DNA of 64,000 nucleotides. It comes from Candidatus Kuenenia stuttgartensis (GTDB lineage Bacteria > Planctomycetota > Planctomycetia > Gemmatales > Gemmataceae). Within the stretch, counting starts at the first letter, position 1. Every line of letters starts with the position of its first letter. The position numbers were made by a program, and so were the translations under genes. The stretch covers positions 1-64,000 of the forward strand of contig CAMCLK010000018.1 in assembly GCA_945875585.1 (NCBI GenBank). Direction: 5' to 3'. Of this stretch, positions 34,511-43,119 are shown one piece after another. The notes beneath the pieces are model-generated. The model did not search any database. It was given only the letters and a program-made list of their open reading frames with translations, and was not told the DNA's origin.

Positions 34511-35200
34511 TCAGGTGCTTGGCAACTCATCCCGTGCCAAAACCCGTGCCAACGGGCATTCTGGCGGTACCGCCTCGCCCCGACGGTATGTTGCCAAAAC
34601 ATCTCTGGATCTGTCGGCCAGCATGCGCCGTACTTCGCGACGCTTGCCTTTGATTCGAGCTATGACCATGCGATCGTACGCGGTGGTTTGGTGGCGCATC
34701 CAAGCAATCACCGCTGCTTCGGCTCGCTGCTCGATGGGAATGAGTTGTGTGCGCGCAACGGTTCCACTCCCTACGGGTGTGGCATGGTCTGCAACAAGTT
34801 TCGCCAGCTTGTGTGACCATGCGCTATGGGCGGGATGGAACCCAAGAAAATCGACCACGGCTCCTAGGAAGTCTTCAACGTAATTCGCTTGCACCTTAGC
34901 CCTGCGGCGAACGCCAGCTTCCACCTTGCGCGCATGCGTTTCGGTGGACCTTTCGGCAACCAGCGCGGCTGATAATTGCTCGATAGTGGCTCCCGGTGCC
35001 CAGACACCTTGTGAAAAAGTCCGGCGGCCTTTCTTTTCTTGCACCACCCACGATGGGCCCGCGGCTTTTACTCTGCGGGTGAGGGTGGCATCGCCTGGTG
35101 GCAGCAATGTCCACCCTTCAGGAACCTGCTTGATGGTGCCGTCGCTGGTTCGAACGGTCCCTTTTCGTGGCCCGGGTGCATGGGTTTCCGTCTGGCTCAA
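34511..35200 (-). CDS. DUF2293 domain protein
   Basis: This 229-residue basic protein has an N-terminal region (about 1-75) resembling a small beta domain (KQVPEGWTLLPPGDATLTRRVKAAGPSWVV). The C-terminal helical domain contains RAEAAVIAWMRHQTTAYDRMVIARIKGKRREVRRMLADRSRDVLATYRRG, the DUF2293 signature. The high Arg/Lys content suggests nucleic-acid contact, but the family has no known function. The gene stands alone between two terminators on the minus strand. The ATG start gives MSQTETHAPGPRKGTVR; the first 15 residues may be flexible. Confidence 0.78.
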   Translation of the reverse strand: MSQTETHAPGPRKGTVRTSDGTIKQVPEGWTLLPPGDATLTRRVKAAGPSWVVQEKKGRRTFSQGVWAPGATIEQLSAALVAERSTETHARKVEAGVRRRAKVQANYVEDFLGAVVDFLGFHPAHSAWSHKLAKLVADHATPVGSGTVARTQLIPIEQRAEAAVIAWMRHQTTAYDRMVIARIKGKRREVRRMLADRSRDVLATYRRGEAVPPECPLARVLARDELPST

Positions 35201-35293
35201 CTATTCCACTCCTTGCCTCTGACGTCGATGCCTGACGTCCAATCGGCAATCAGGCGAGGCAGAGACCAGAAAAATTAACCGACCGGATTCAGG

Positions 35294-35323
35294 AAGAAAA
35301 ACGTAACCGCAATTCCTGCGGTT
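35294..35323 (-). terminator. Rho-independent terminator after the prenyltransferase-repeat gene
   Basis: On the minus strand the arms AACCGCA and TGCGGTT (35317-35323 and 35305-35311) enclose GGAAT. They are followed by ACGTTTTTC. The hairpin begins 3 bp past the stop codon of the gene at 35326-36522. Confidence 0.8.
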
Positions 35324-35325
35324 GG

Positions 35326-36522
35326 TTACTTCCCAGCCCTTGCATTGCCCAACGCCATCAAGGCGAACCCTGTTACCAGGTTGGCATCGCCTTCCATCCA
35401 GCGGTCTTTTTCGTTGGTCCAGGAACCATCAGGCTTTTGGCGCTTGGAGAGAACAGAAACCAGATCCTGGCGCCATGGGTGTTTTGTGCCTTTGGCATCC
35501 ACGAAGTCGTCTTCTCCAAGTAATTGGAAAACCTTCGAGGCGCTGTGCAGGCCATAGTACAGCCCCCACTCTTCGCGGCCTGCGGGCATACCCGGGTTGC
35601 GGTTCAGATCGTAGTTTTTGCGGACCCATTCGACGGCTGTTTTCAGGCGTGGATCGTCGCGTGTGAGACCACAATAAATCAGACTCTTGATGCCGGCGTA
35701 GGTCATGCTGGCATAGCCAGGCAAGGCACCGTTGGCGTCGGGTTGATCGAACGATTTGGTGGAGCCACCGGCTGCTGCAGAATACAAGAAGCTGCCGTCG
35801 TTGATTTTTCCGGCCCAAGCTTGGTCGTTGTGCTCACCCTTGAGGTTTTGGCACCGGCTGACAAAGGTCATGGCTTTTTTGAAAGCGGGGTCATCCTTGG
35901 GGATACCGGCTTCCTTGAGAGCTTCCAGAAAGAACTGGGTATTGGAAAGGTCGGGACGGGATTTGCTGTCGTATCCCGCGCCACCAAAGAAGTCGCTTTC
36001 CTGACCTTTGCCTTCGGAGTCGTCCCATTGGAGTTTTTTGAGGAATTTGGCCGCATCGGCCAGAATGGTTTTGTAGCTGTCACGTTTCGCCGCCACGAGT
36101 GCCATCACGTTGACCGATGTCACATAATTTTGAAGTTGAACTCTGGGGTTATTGCCCGCGATATGTCCAGCCTCGGTGTTGACGAGGTTTTCGATATATT
36201 TGAGGCCCCGGGTGACCATCGGATCGTCGGGAGATAGTTTGCCTCCCTTAATGAGCCCTGTCACCACGATTCCCGTCACCCCCGGGCTGAGCTTGGTGGA
36301 CCAGCCGCCATTTTCTTCTTGTGTTTTCCGAAGGAAGGCAACAGCCTTTGCCGCGACAGCATCGAGGTCGGCAGAAGGATCGGCAGCGTTCAATTTGGCT
36401 TGTCTGATAACGCTCAGTTTTTCACTCAATCCAGAATTAATCGCGGCAGTTTGCGCCTGTGCCTTCGAAAGGGTTGGAATGGCTGCTGCCAGTGCCAGCA
36501 ATAACACATTGAGCCTGATCAT
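35326..36522 (-). CDS. Exported prenyltransferase/squalene-oxidase repeat protein
   Basis: This 398-residue protein begins with a signal peptide (about 1-23, MIRLNVLLLALAAAIPTLSKAQA). It contains several alpha/alpha-toroid repeats of the QEENGGWSTK / RQKPDGSWTNEKDRW type (QW-like motifs). The cyclase DxDDTA motif of squalene-hopene cyclase and a full 600-residue length are both missing. It is therefore probably not a triterpene cyclase but one of the short exported toroid proteins common in planctomycetes, of unknown role. Its own terminator follows. Upstream lies the groES region on the same strand, separated by another terminator. Confidence 0.8.
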   Translation of the reverse strand: MIRLNVLLLALAAAIPTLSKAQAQTAAINSGLSEKLSVIRQAKLNAADPSADLDAVAAKAVAFLRKTQEENGGWSTKLSPGVTGIVVTGLIKGGKLSPDDPMVTRGLKYIENLVNTEAGHIAGNNPRVQLQNYVTSVNVMALVAAKRDSYKTILADAAKFLKKLQWDDSEGKGQESDFFGGAGYDSKSRPDLSNTQFFLEALKEAGIPKDDPAFKKAMTFVSRCQNLKGEHNDQAWAGKINDGSFLYSAAAGGSTKSFDQPDANGALPGYASMTYAGIKSLIYCGLTRDDPRLKTAVEWVRKNYDLNRNPGMPAGREEWGLYYGLHSASKVFQLLGEDDFVDAKGTKHPWRQDLVSVLSKRQKPDGSWTNEKDRWMEGDANLVTGFALMALGNARAGK

Positions 36523-36672
36523 GAGGGTGCTCCGGGAATGGGATGAGGCGGAATCATTTTAAGCTATTCGGCAAATGGTGTGCCATGATGGGTTGGTGAA
36601 GAATTGCCGTATTCTGCAGGATTTTCTGTGGTGAATTGAGGCGCCATACACCATGGTTGGCGGTTTGCGCGC

Positions 36673-36709
36673 CATACAAACACAAGGCCCCCGGCAGGTG
36701 CCGAGGGCC
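36673..36709 (-). terminator. Terminator downstream of groES
   Basis: On the minus strand the 11-bp arms (36699-36709 and 36686-36696, one mismatch) form a GC-rich stem with a 2-base loop. The T-rich run TTGTGTTTGTAT follows. It lies about 26 bp past the groES stop. The remaining bases of the 36523-36734 gap hold no gene that I can see. Confidence 0.65.
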
Positions 36710-36734
36710 ATAATGTTTAACCGATGGTTATTGG

Positions 36735-37022
36735 TCAGTTGACCACGGCAAGAATGTCGTCTTCAGCCATGATGAGGTATTCGTCGTCGCCCAGCTTCAC
36801 TTCGCTGCCGGCGTACGATGAGAATAAAACCTTATCGCCTTCCTTGACTTGGAAGGTCGACCGCTTGCCGTTTTCCAGGTACTTGCCCTGTCCCAGTGCG
36901 ATGACCTTGCCTTTGCGAGGCTTTTCTTGAGCGCCGCTGGGGAGGTAAAGACCAGACGAGGTTTTCTCTTCGGCTTCTTCACGCTTGATGACGATCTTGT
37001 CGTTGAGAGGCTGCAACTTCAT
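36735..37022 (-). CDS. groS: Co-chaperonin GroES
   Basis: GroES caps the GroEL chamber during ATP-driven protein folding. The 95-residue length, the start LQPLNDKIVIKREEAEEKTSSGLYLP, with the mobile loop around EEKTSSGLYLPS, and the closing DDEYLIMAEDDILAVVN are diagnostic. No groEL follows: the gene ends at a terminator. It instead follows a single-domain response regulator by 29 bp, possibly in one transcript. Planctomycetes often carry several groES/groEL copies, so a main groESL operon may exist elsewhere. Confidence 0.95.
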   Translation of the reverse strand: MKLQPLNDKIVIKREEAEEKTSSGLYLPSGAQEKPRKGKVIALGQGKYLENGKRSTFQVKEGDKVLFSSYAGSEVKLGDDEYLIMAEDDILAVVN

Positions 37023-37051
37023 GCGAAACTCCTGAAAAAGAACCCGATGGA

Positions 37052-37465
37052 TCAGGCCCCGGTCGGTCCGGTGCCATAATGTCGAGAAATGGCGCGCACC
37101 ACGGAATAAAGGACCAAATCCTTGCGAACAGGCTTCGACAACACACAGTAAACCGACGCGCGCTGCGCTTCAAGCATCAGACTTCGAGTCGGGTCCGCGG
37201 TGACCAGAATGGCTGGCATCATCGCGTGTGTTTGCCTTACCAGTTGCAAGGTTTCCAAACCGGTCAGGCCGGGCATGTGCATATCGAGCAAGGCCAGATG
37301 AACGGCTTTTTGCCCAACAACATCCAAGGCTTCCTCACCACAGGAGACCACAAGGGTGGTAAATCCGGCACTGGCTACGACTTCGCGCAAAACATCGCGC
37401 ATAGCCACATCGTCATCCGCGATCAGAATCGAGTAGTCGTATCGATCTGGAGTGACGGCCACCAT
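37052..37465 (-). CDS. Single-domain response regulator
   Basis: The ATG at 37465 is preceded by GGGGAGG at proper spacing and gives 137 residues. It contains only a receiver domain: the acidic triad DDD at 17-19, phospho-acceptor Asp61 (LALLDMHMPG), Thr89 (VTA) and Lys111 (LSKPV). There is no output domain, so it acts through protein contacts, for example within a phosphorelay or on a kinase. It is directly upstream of groES on the same strand. No partner histidine kinase is adjacent. Confidence 0.88.
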   Translation of the reverse strand: MVAVTPDRYDYSILIADDDVAMRDVLREVVASAGFTTLVVSCGEEALDVVGQKAVHLALLDMHMPGLTGLETLQLVRQTHAMMPAILVTADPTRSLMLEAQRASVYCVLSKPVRKDLVLYSVVRAISRHYGTGPTGA

Positions 37466-37495
37466 GCCTGAAACCTCCCCCCATGAAGGGGTGGA

Positions 37496-37583
37496 TTGGA
37501 ACAACCTTTCATGCGCTGCCTACCGGATCCACTGTCCGGTTCAGAAGATATCCCTGCAAAAAGAGTGCCGGTTGTTGTTCCAA
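37496..37583. repeat. 10-bp inverted repeat and a small hairpin upstream of the response regulator
   Basis: TTGGAACAAC (37496-37505) is mirrored exactly by GTTGTTCCAA (37574-37583). Between them lies a hairpin ACCGGA-N7-TCCGGT (37522-37540). They occupy the gap upstream of the response regulator start, so a control role is possible. No protein-binding family can be named. Confidence 0.4.
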
Positions 37584-37704
37584 TCGACCCAATGGCAAAT
37601 CTACGGTGAAATCGCCGACAACATCCAGAGGAATCGGTGAATGGAATGCGGAAAAATGTCAGGAATGGTTTTGTGCCTGCCAATTTGGCATAAGCCGGCT
37701 TGCG

Positions 37705-38661
37705 TTATTTGGTTGGAATCTTAGACGTGGCGGGCAGCCACAAACGGTCTGGATCGAAGTCGGCTTCGTCGAGTGGGACAGGAAAACAGCGATCGAAACG
37801 GTAGTATTCCAGTTCCTGACCATTCTCGTCCCAAGTGGTAAGAATGGTGGGGAGTCCAGTTTCCGTGGAGAAGCAGAGCAGTCGGCGCGCCCCTCGTGGG
37901 AAGTGGGTGTCGTAGCCGGCTGGGAAGGTCAACTCCACAGCGGCTTGCCGCGTGTTAAATTCCGGGCGGTTGACCAATCCAAGGCCTTTGACGTTTGTTT
38001 GAGGTAAGGTTCCGCGTTGCCAGTCTTCGATGTTTTTTTTGTAACGTAAAACAGCACCACCATACCCGGTGTCAATGATGGTGTATCGTGTGGAATTTCG
38101 CGCCATGCTGTTGTTGATGTCCAATTTCATGCGGCGATTTCCACCAATCAGTGGAATATCTCCCGGAGCCGTTATCACTTGCATGTTGGTCTGGTCGGTG
38201 GCCTTGTTGTAGAGCAACTGTCGCCCTTGAGCTTCGGTATCGAGCCATTTCATGTGCACGGCAAAGGGTTCCCGGCGCATTTTCAGCAAAACGGTCTCTT
38301 CTGGTTGCATGCCTTTGCCAAGGTTCTCGCGGCGGGTAAACCGCATAATGCAGCCATCGATCGCTTCGTAGGCCGCCATGGCCCTCGATGCCAGAACCAC
38401 TGGTTCCGCAGTTGGATCTGGTACACCGGGCTGCGTTTGATTACTGGTGACCGGAGTGGCGGCTGGCCCTGCATTGCGGCCAACGGGCTGTGCTGGAATC
38501 TGGTTCAAGGCGACGGTGCGGTCTGATTTGCCAAATGGCCAAAAGGGCAAAGGAACCACGGGGAATGTTTTGGCAGGTTCTGTGGCACCGGCGAACCCGG
38601 CCATCCAGATGCTCAATCCCAAGGCCAACCATGCCTTGAATGTGCGCGTGCTGTGGCCCAT
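37705..38661 (-). CDS. DUF1571 exported protein
   Basis: This 318-residue protein starts with a signal peptide (about 1-27, hydrophobic LALGLSIWMAGFAGATE). A proline-rich linker and a DUF1571 domain follow, with segments AYEAIDGCIMRFTRRENL, EETVLLKMRREPFAVHMKWLD, GRQLLYN and NEYGLP-like FSTETGLPTILTTWDENGQELEYYRFDR. The fold resembles LolA-type lipoprotein carriers, so it may bind a hydrophobic ligand in the periplasm (inference from family). The neighbours are rhomboid 1 upstream and the response regulator-groES pair downstream. Confidence 0.8.
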   Translation of the reverse strand: MGHSTRTFKAWLALGLSIWMAGFAGATEPAKTFPVVPLPFWPFGKSDRTVALNQIPAQPVGRNAGPAATPVTSNQTQPGVPDPTAEPVVLASRAMAAYEAIDGCIMRFTRRENLGKGMQPEETVLLKMRREPFAVHMKWLDTEAQGRQLLYNKATDQTNMQVITAPGDIPLIGGNRRMKLDINNSMARNSTRYTIIDTGYGGAVLRYKKNIEDWQRGTLPQTNVKGLGLVNRPEFNTRQAAVELTFPAGYDTHFPRGARRLLCFSTETGLPTILTTWDENGQELEYYRFDRCFPVPLDEADFDPDRLWLPATSKIPTK

Positions 38662-38764
38662 ATGCCGATTCCCACCCTCAAGGTGCGCTCGCCTTCCCTG
38701 GCAAAATCCACCCTGTGGGGCGGAACCATAACCTTGGCTCGCTTTGGGGAAAAGGTCTCTTCTT

Positions 38765-39523
38765 CTACAGCTCGTTAAAACCCGCCCCGGGTGCTTCAGG
38801 CGGGCACAGCATTATGGCCAGTGGCAGTCCAGCTAGGAAACCGCCAATGTGGGCTCCATAAGCAACGCCGCCAGCACCCTCCGAGGCGAGGGCGGCGCTT
38901 AAGATCTGCATGAGAAACCACATGCCCACAGCTACTATTGCCGGCACCTCGGTAATGACACGGAAAATAAGGACCTGAACGCGGTTGTCAGGAAACAGCA
39001 GCACATAGCCAGCCATCACCGCCGAGATGGCACCCGATGCCCCTAAGCATGGAATCTGTGGGTCGCCACCCAAGAAATACACCGTGCCGACATGAGCCAT
39101 TGTTGCCGCTAGCCCGCCAAGCATGTAAAAGGCCAAATACCGTAACGATCCCATCCGGCTTTCGAGATTGTCGCCGAATATCCACAAAAACAGCATATTG
39201 CCGCCTAAGTGCATGATTGAGCCATGCATGAACATGCTGGTTAGCAGCGTCAGGTAGACAAAAGGGGTTGGCCCGAGTCCGGGCACTTCAATTTCAATGT
39301 GGTGCCCCTGATGCACGATGGTGCGTTTGCTTTCCTCCGTAATCACGTCGCGCCCGGTAACGATTTCCGCGGGTACCAACGACCACGCCATGGTGAATCT
39401 GTTATCGGGCGATAATCCGGCGCCTTGGGGCAATAAAAAGACCAGCACGCAAGCAGCAATCAGGGCATAGTTGACCACTGGCAGACCTTGGTTGCTAGTG
39501 TTGTCGTCGCTGAGTGGCAGCAT
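38765..39523 (-). CDS. Rhomboid intramembrane serine protease (rhomboid 1)
   Basis: This 252-residue membrane protease cleaves within transmembrane helices. The catalytic dyad is Ser163 (GASGAIS) and His225 (YGAHIGGFLAG). The oxyanion residues His105 and Asn109 lie in HLGGNMLFLWIFGDNLE. Six hydrophobic helices are apparent. A loop of about 50 residues between helices 1 and 2 carries the TPFVYLTLLTSMFMHG entry, as in many bacterial rhomboids. All residues needed for activity are present. It lies 23 bp downstream of a DUF1501 gene. Confidence 0.92.
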   Translation of the reverse strand: MLPLSDDNTSNQGLPVVNYALIAACVLVFLLPQGAGLSPDNRFTMAWSLVPAEIVTGRDVITEESKRTIVHQGHHIEIEVPGLGPTPFVYLTLLTSMFMHGSIMHLGGNMLFLWIFGDNLESRMGSLRYLAFYMLGGLAATMAHVGTVYFLGGDPQIPCLGASGAISAVMAGYVLLFPDNRVQVLIFRVITEVPAIVAVGMWFLMQILSAALASEGAGGVAYGAHIGGFLAGLPLAIMLCPPEAPGAGFNEL

Positions 39524-39546
39524 GATGAACTCCTGTTGAGGCGCAA

Positions 39547-40935
39547 TCAGGCGAGGATGGGTTCGATAACCTTACCTGCGACATCCGTCAGGCGTTCGTT
39601 CCTTCCGGCGTGGGGGAAGGTTAGTTGTTCATGGTCCATGCCCATCAAGTGCAGCAATGTGGCGTGGAAGTCGTTGACCGAGACTCGCCCTTCGGTAACA
39701 CGCAGGCCCAGTTCGTCTGTTCTGCCATGCGCGAGGCCGCCTTTCACACCGCCCCCGGCCATCCACATGGTGAAACCGTACGGGTTGTGATCGCGACCAA
39801 GTGATCCTTGCGAGGTGGGCAGACGGCCAAATTCAGTGGCCCATACCACCAATGTTTCATCCAGAAGTCCACGCGACTTCAAGTCTGTTAAAAGTCCTGA
39901 AACGGGTTGGTCGACATGGCCGCACATTTTGCCATGATTGCCGTTGATGTCGTCGTGGGCATCCCACTGCATGGAAAGGGGGCCTCCCCCCGAGTAAACT
40001 TGCACAAATCGAACGCCGCGCTCAACAAGGCGCCTAGAAAGCAGTAAGCGCGATCCAAAATCGGCACTGGCAGGGTTGTTGAGCCCGTACAGGGTTTTGG
40101 TTGCTTGGGTTTCCCGTGTCAGATCCACTGCTTCGGGCGCGCTCATCTGCATGCGAAACGCCAATTCATAGGTTGCTGTGCGTGCGGCTAGCCGACTGTC
40201 GGCAGGATCGTCTTGCAGCCGATTGAGCGCCTTGATCAAATCGAGATTTTGTTGTTGGCGTTCACGTGAAATGTCGGCGGGTGGATTCAGGTGCAGCATG
40301 GGGCTGGCGCCACGTCGCAGCAGCGTTCCTTGGTATGCGGCGGGTAGGTAACCGGGGCCCCAGCATGGCGCCCCGCCTTCCGGTGTGCCCTCGGGTTGCA
40401 GCAGCACACAGAATGCGGGCAAGTTTTCTGAGGGGCTTCCCAGTCCGTAAGCCAGCCAGGCACCTAGAGTTGGATGGCCGGGAATGGTGCGCCCGGAATG
40501 CATTTCATACATGGCGGGGGCGTGGACAGTACTGTTGGCAAAGCAGCCATTAAGGTAGCAAATATCGTCGGCGTTGCGTGACAGATGCGGCAGAAGATCG
40601 CTCATCCACAACCCGGATTGGCCATGGCGCTTGAAGGAACGCGTGCTGGCCAGCAGCTTGGTATCGCCCTTGGTGAACTGGCTCACTGGTTTGCCGAAAC
40701 TCTCAGGCAATGCCTGACCGTTCATCCGGTTCAGTTCTGGCTTGGGGTCGAAAAGATCCATTTGGCTGGGACCGCCCACCATGAACATAAAAATCATGGA
40801 TTTGGCGCGTGGAGCATGGTGCGCCATACGCGCAGCCAATGGATTGGTTGCACGGGCGTCTCGCGCCATCAGGCTTGAAAGCGCCATCGACGCGCATGGT
40901 CCGGCAGATGTTTTCAGAAATTCTCGTCGTAGCAT
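39547..40935 (-). CDS. DUF1501 protein, Tat-exported (stand-alone)
   Basis: This 462-residue protein starts with a twin-arginine signal (LRREFLKTSAGPCASMALSSL). The DUF1501 domain belongs to the alkaline phosphatase/sulfatase superfamily: FMVGGPSQMDLFDPKPELN, LNGCFANSTVHAPAMYEMHSG, FVQVYSGGGPLSMQWDAHDDINGNH and VVWATEFGRLPTSQGSLGRDHNPYGFTMWMAGGGVKGG. The conserved Asp, His and Glu residues could bind metal, but the nucleophile used by sulfatases is not evident. Unlike the other DUF1501 genes here it has no adjacent DUF1549/1553 partner; a ceramidase-like gene is upstream. Activity unknown. Confidence 0.87.
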   Translation of the reverse strand: MLRREFLKTSAGPCASMALSSLMARDARATNPLAARMAHHAPRAKSMIFMFMVGGPSQMDLFDPKPELNRMNGQALPESFGKPVSQFTKGDTKLLASTRSFKRHGQSGLWMSDLLPHLSRNADDICYLNGCFANSTVHAPAMYEMHSGRTIPGHPTLGAWLAYGLGSPSENLPAFCVLLQPEGTPEGGAPCWGPGYLPAAYQGTLLRRGASPMLHLNPPADISRERQQQNLDLIKALNRLQDDPADSRLAARTATYELAFRMQMSAPEAVDLTRETQATKTLYGLNNPASADFGSRLLLSRRLVERGVRFVQVYSGGGPLSMQWDAHDDINGNHGKMCGHVDQPVSGLLTDLKSRGLLDETLVVWATEFGRLPTSQGSLGRDHNPYGFTMWMAGGGVKGGLAHGRTDELGLRVTEGRVSVNDFHATLLHLMGMDHEQLTFPHAGRNERLTDVAGKVIEPILA

Positions 40936-40962
40936 GACTCGAATCCTCCATGGCGACTTTGG

Positions 40963-43077
40963 CTATTTTGGGAATCGTAATTCCTTGATGGCGTCGGCAT
41001 TGAGAGCTTGGTCGAAAACGGCAACCTCATCCAAACGGCCTTCCCAATTGGAATGGCTGTCTGTTCGACCGCCCAAGTATACTCGGCACGATTCCGACAG
41101 GGGAGGGACAGGGGCGCGGGTGGTGATTTCCAGTTTGCCGTCCAAGTACACGCGCACAGACTCACCATCCCGAACCAGTGCCACATGGCGCCATGTCCAC
41201 CGGCCAATAGTGCTGGTGCCAGCCACGGTCGCCCCATCTCCCGACTGGAATACCAGTCGGTCCGGGTGGGTGGTGCCGCCAACGCCCAGATGATCTCCCT
41301 GCAATCCCTTATCATAACCACGGGAATAACACCAACCTGCCATCGGGCGCGCGTTCACTGGCATTCCATTGTAAATCCAGAATGACACCGTGGATTTATC
41401 TTCCAAATCTGGAACACGGGATTCAAGCCGACCGCCGGCAAAATGCGCCGCGCGGTTGGTGCTGGTTTCCGAATCGGTGATGGGCGCTCCCGCAAGGAAG
41501 AACAGTACGCCTTGTTCGTAGTAGGCATCTCTACCCTTACCACTCAGGTCGATGGCGCGCGGTCCAGCCATTTCATCCAGCGGCCAATAGGCCACCGGGG
41601 AAGCTTTCAATAGGGCGGTACGCGCCTTGTTTTTCAGGTGCCCGGGCTCGCGCCTCGGTTTGCCTGCCACCTTTTCCATCAACGTCAGCGCTGTTTCCAC
41701 GATTTTCGGTTCTGCCAATACCTCGAGGCCAGCCGAGCGCGCAGCCCATGTGTTGTAGCCGCCTAAAGGGTGATGTTCGGGAGGTGGTATATAGCCGTCT
41801 CCACCATTAGCCAGTTCAATCACCATGGTCCGTGCCAACGGTGACCGGGCCTTGAGTTTTAGGCCTGTCAGCGCGTAGGTTTCGCACGGTGTGGTGGCAA
41901 TGGCAATATCGCCAAGACGCAAGGCCTGCACCACGATTTCCGTGTTTTGGCGCTCGTGTAACATTATTTGCTCGCGTGCGTATATTTCCGGCTGCGTGCG
42001 CGGGAGACGGTCGCCCATGGCGGCCACTATTTTTTGCGCCCATTCCAAACGCTGCTGATCGGGAACCCTGTATTTCAGGTTCATTCGCGCTTCAGCCATG
42101 GTGATGGTGGCGTCAGCACGGTATTCGACTGTTTTGCAAGCTTTGGCGGCCATATCTGCCAGCTCGCCGGCATACGATTCAATGGTTGGTTCTTCGCCCG
42201 CTTTGGGAGCGGGTTTGCGGTAATCGCGACGCCAGATATCGCCACTGCAACCGTGAGACATGATACCGACAAATGCAGGAATATTGCCGGAGCCTCCGGG
42301 TGCAAGGCGATCGCGTAATCCATCGCAGAACAGTCCGAAATAGTCGGCGCTGATGGGGCTATCGCTGAAATAGTGCATGGAAAAGTTCGCCAGCAATGCG
42401 ATCGGCCTGCCATCGCGTGCCTGAACGGAAATCATCGACAAATCAGGGTCAGCAGGTCCGGACTCTCCTGTGACATCATCGAGAATTCTTCCAGCATGCA
42501 TGTTGGAGCGCACGGTAAGGTTGCCAAATGGATCGGCAATCATTTTGTCCGGTCGCAGCACCCACTGCCTCAGGGCGGTGTGATTGGGCGCGGCAACAAC
42601 TGCCCAGCCAAGTTGAGCAGGTTCAAGTCGTTTCTCGGCACCGACAATTGCCGCCACAAGCCGTGCTTTCAGCAATGGAACATACACGGGGTCCGCGTTG
42701 GTCCCAAGGCACCCCATGCCTGCCGCTGCCGAGTGCGTGTGCGTGGCTGCAATCAGCATGTTTTCCGGCTTGATAGAAGTCTGTCGGGCGGCCTTGGCCT
42801 TGACTTCATCGAGAAGCGGGCGGGGCAGCATGCAGCTATCGACAATCACGATGGCGCAACGGCTGTTACCATCATCGAGAACCAGTGATCGGGCATGAAG
42901 TAGCGTCTTGACACGGGTTGCCGTGGCGCTGGTCATGCCTCCATTTACCAACACAGGAAAGGTGGTGGGGGTGATGTCGAAGGCCACCGCACCGGCACGA
43001 AGTTTTGCGCTACCCTTGGCTGGATCAGCAGTAAATACGCCAACCAGTACACTGGTTGCCATCGCCCATGCAATCAT
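40963..43077 (-). CDS. Neutral ceramidase-like protein fused to a C-terminal LamG domain
   Basis: The ATG at 43077 has GAGGAGG nine bases upstream (704 residues); a TTG one codon earlier is in frame. A signal peptide (about 1-22) is followed by a neutral/alkaline non-lysosomal ceramidase-type domain: RAGAVAFDITPT, ATHTHSAAAGMG (catalytic/zinc region), NFSMHYFSDSPISADYFG and GIMSHGCSGDIWRRDY. Residues about 500-704 form a LamG/concanavalin-like jelly roll (YWPLDEMAG, VSFWIYNGMPVN, WTWRHVALVRDGESVRVYLDG). Such proteins are exported and hydrolyse amide or related bonds in lipids or glycans; the true substrate is unknown. A hairpin covers its ribosome binding site. Confidence 0.83.
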   Translation of the reverse strand: MIAWAMATSVLVGVFTADPAKGSAKLRAGAVAFDITPTTFPVLVNGGMTSATATRVKTLLHARSLVLDDGNSRCAIVIVDSCMLPRPLLDEVKAKAARQTSIKPENMLIAATHTHSAAAGMGCLGTNADPVYVPLLKARLVAAIVGAEKRLEPAQLGWAVVAAPNHTALRQWVLRPDKMIADPFGNLTVRSNMHAGRILDDVTGESGPADPDLSMISVQARDGRPIALLANFSMHYFSDSPISADYFGLFCDGLRDRLAPGGSGNIPAFVGIMSHGCSGDIWRRDYRKPAPKAGEEPTIESYAGELADMAAKACKTVEYRADATITMAEARMNLKYRVPDQQRLEWAQKIVAAMGDRLPRTQPEIYAREQIMLHERQNTEIVVQALRLGDIAIATTPCETYALTGLKLKARSPLARTMVIELANGGDGYIPPPEHHPLGGYNTWAARSAGLEVLAEPKIVETALTLMEKVAGKPRREPGHLKNKARTALLKASPVAYWPLDEMAGPRAIDLSGKGRDAYYEQGVLFFLAGAPITDSETSTNRAAHFAGGRLESRVPDLEDKSTVSFWIYNGMPVNARPMAGWCYSRGYDKGLQGDHLGVGGTTHPDRLVFQSGDGATVAGTSTIGRWTWRHVALVRDGESVRVYLDGKLEITTRAPVPPLSESCRVYLGGRTDSHSNWEGRLDEVAVFDQALNADAIKELRFPK

Positions 43078-43086
43078 CAATGGTAC

Positions 43087-43111
43087 CCTCCTCGCGAACC
43101 CGACGAGGAGG
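43087..43111 (-). promoter_or_regulatory. Hairpin sequestering the ceramidase-LamG Shine-Dalgarno site
   Basis: On the minus strand CCTCCTCG (43104-43111) pairs perfectly with CGAGGAGG (43087-43094) around a 9-base loop. The right arm is the GAGGAGG ribosome binding site for the ATG at 43077. The left arm begins 9 bases past the rhomboid 2 stop codon, within reach of a terminating ribosome. Confidence 0.65.
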
Positions 43112-43119
43112 CGCAGGCC

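Noticed and set aside
35326..36522. Squalene-hopene cyclase
   Set aside because: It is too short, has a signal peptide and lacks the DxDD motif.
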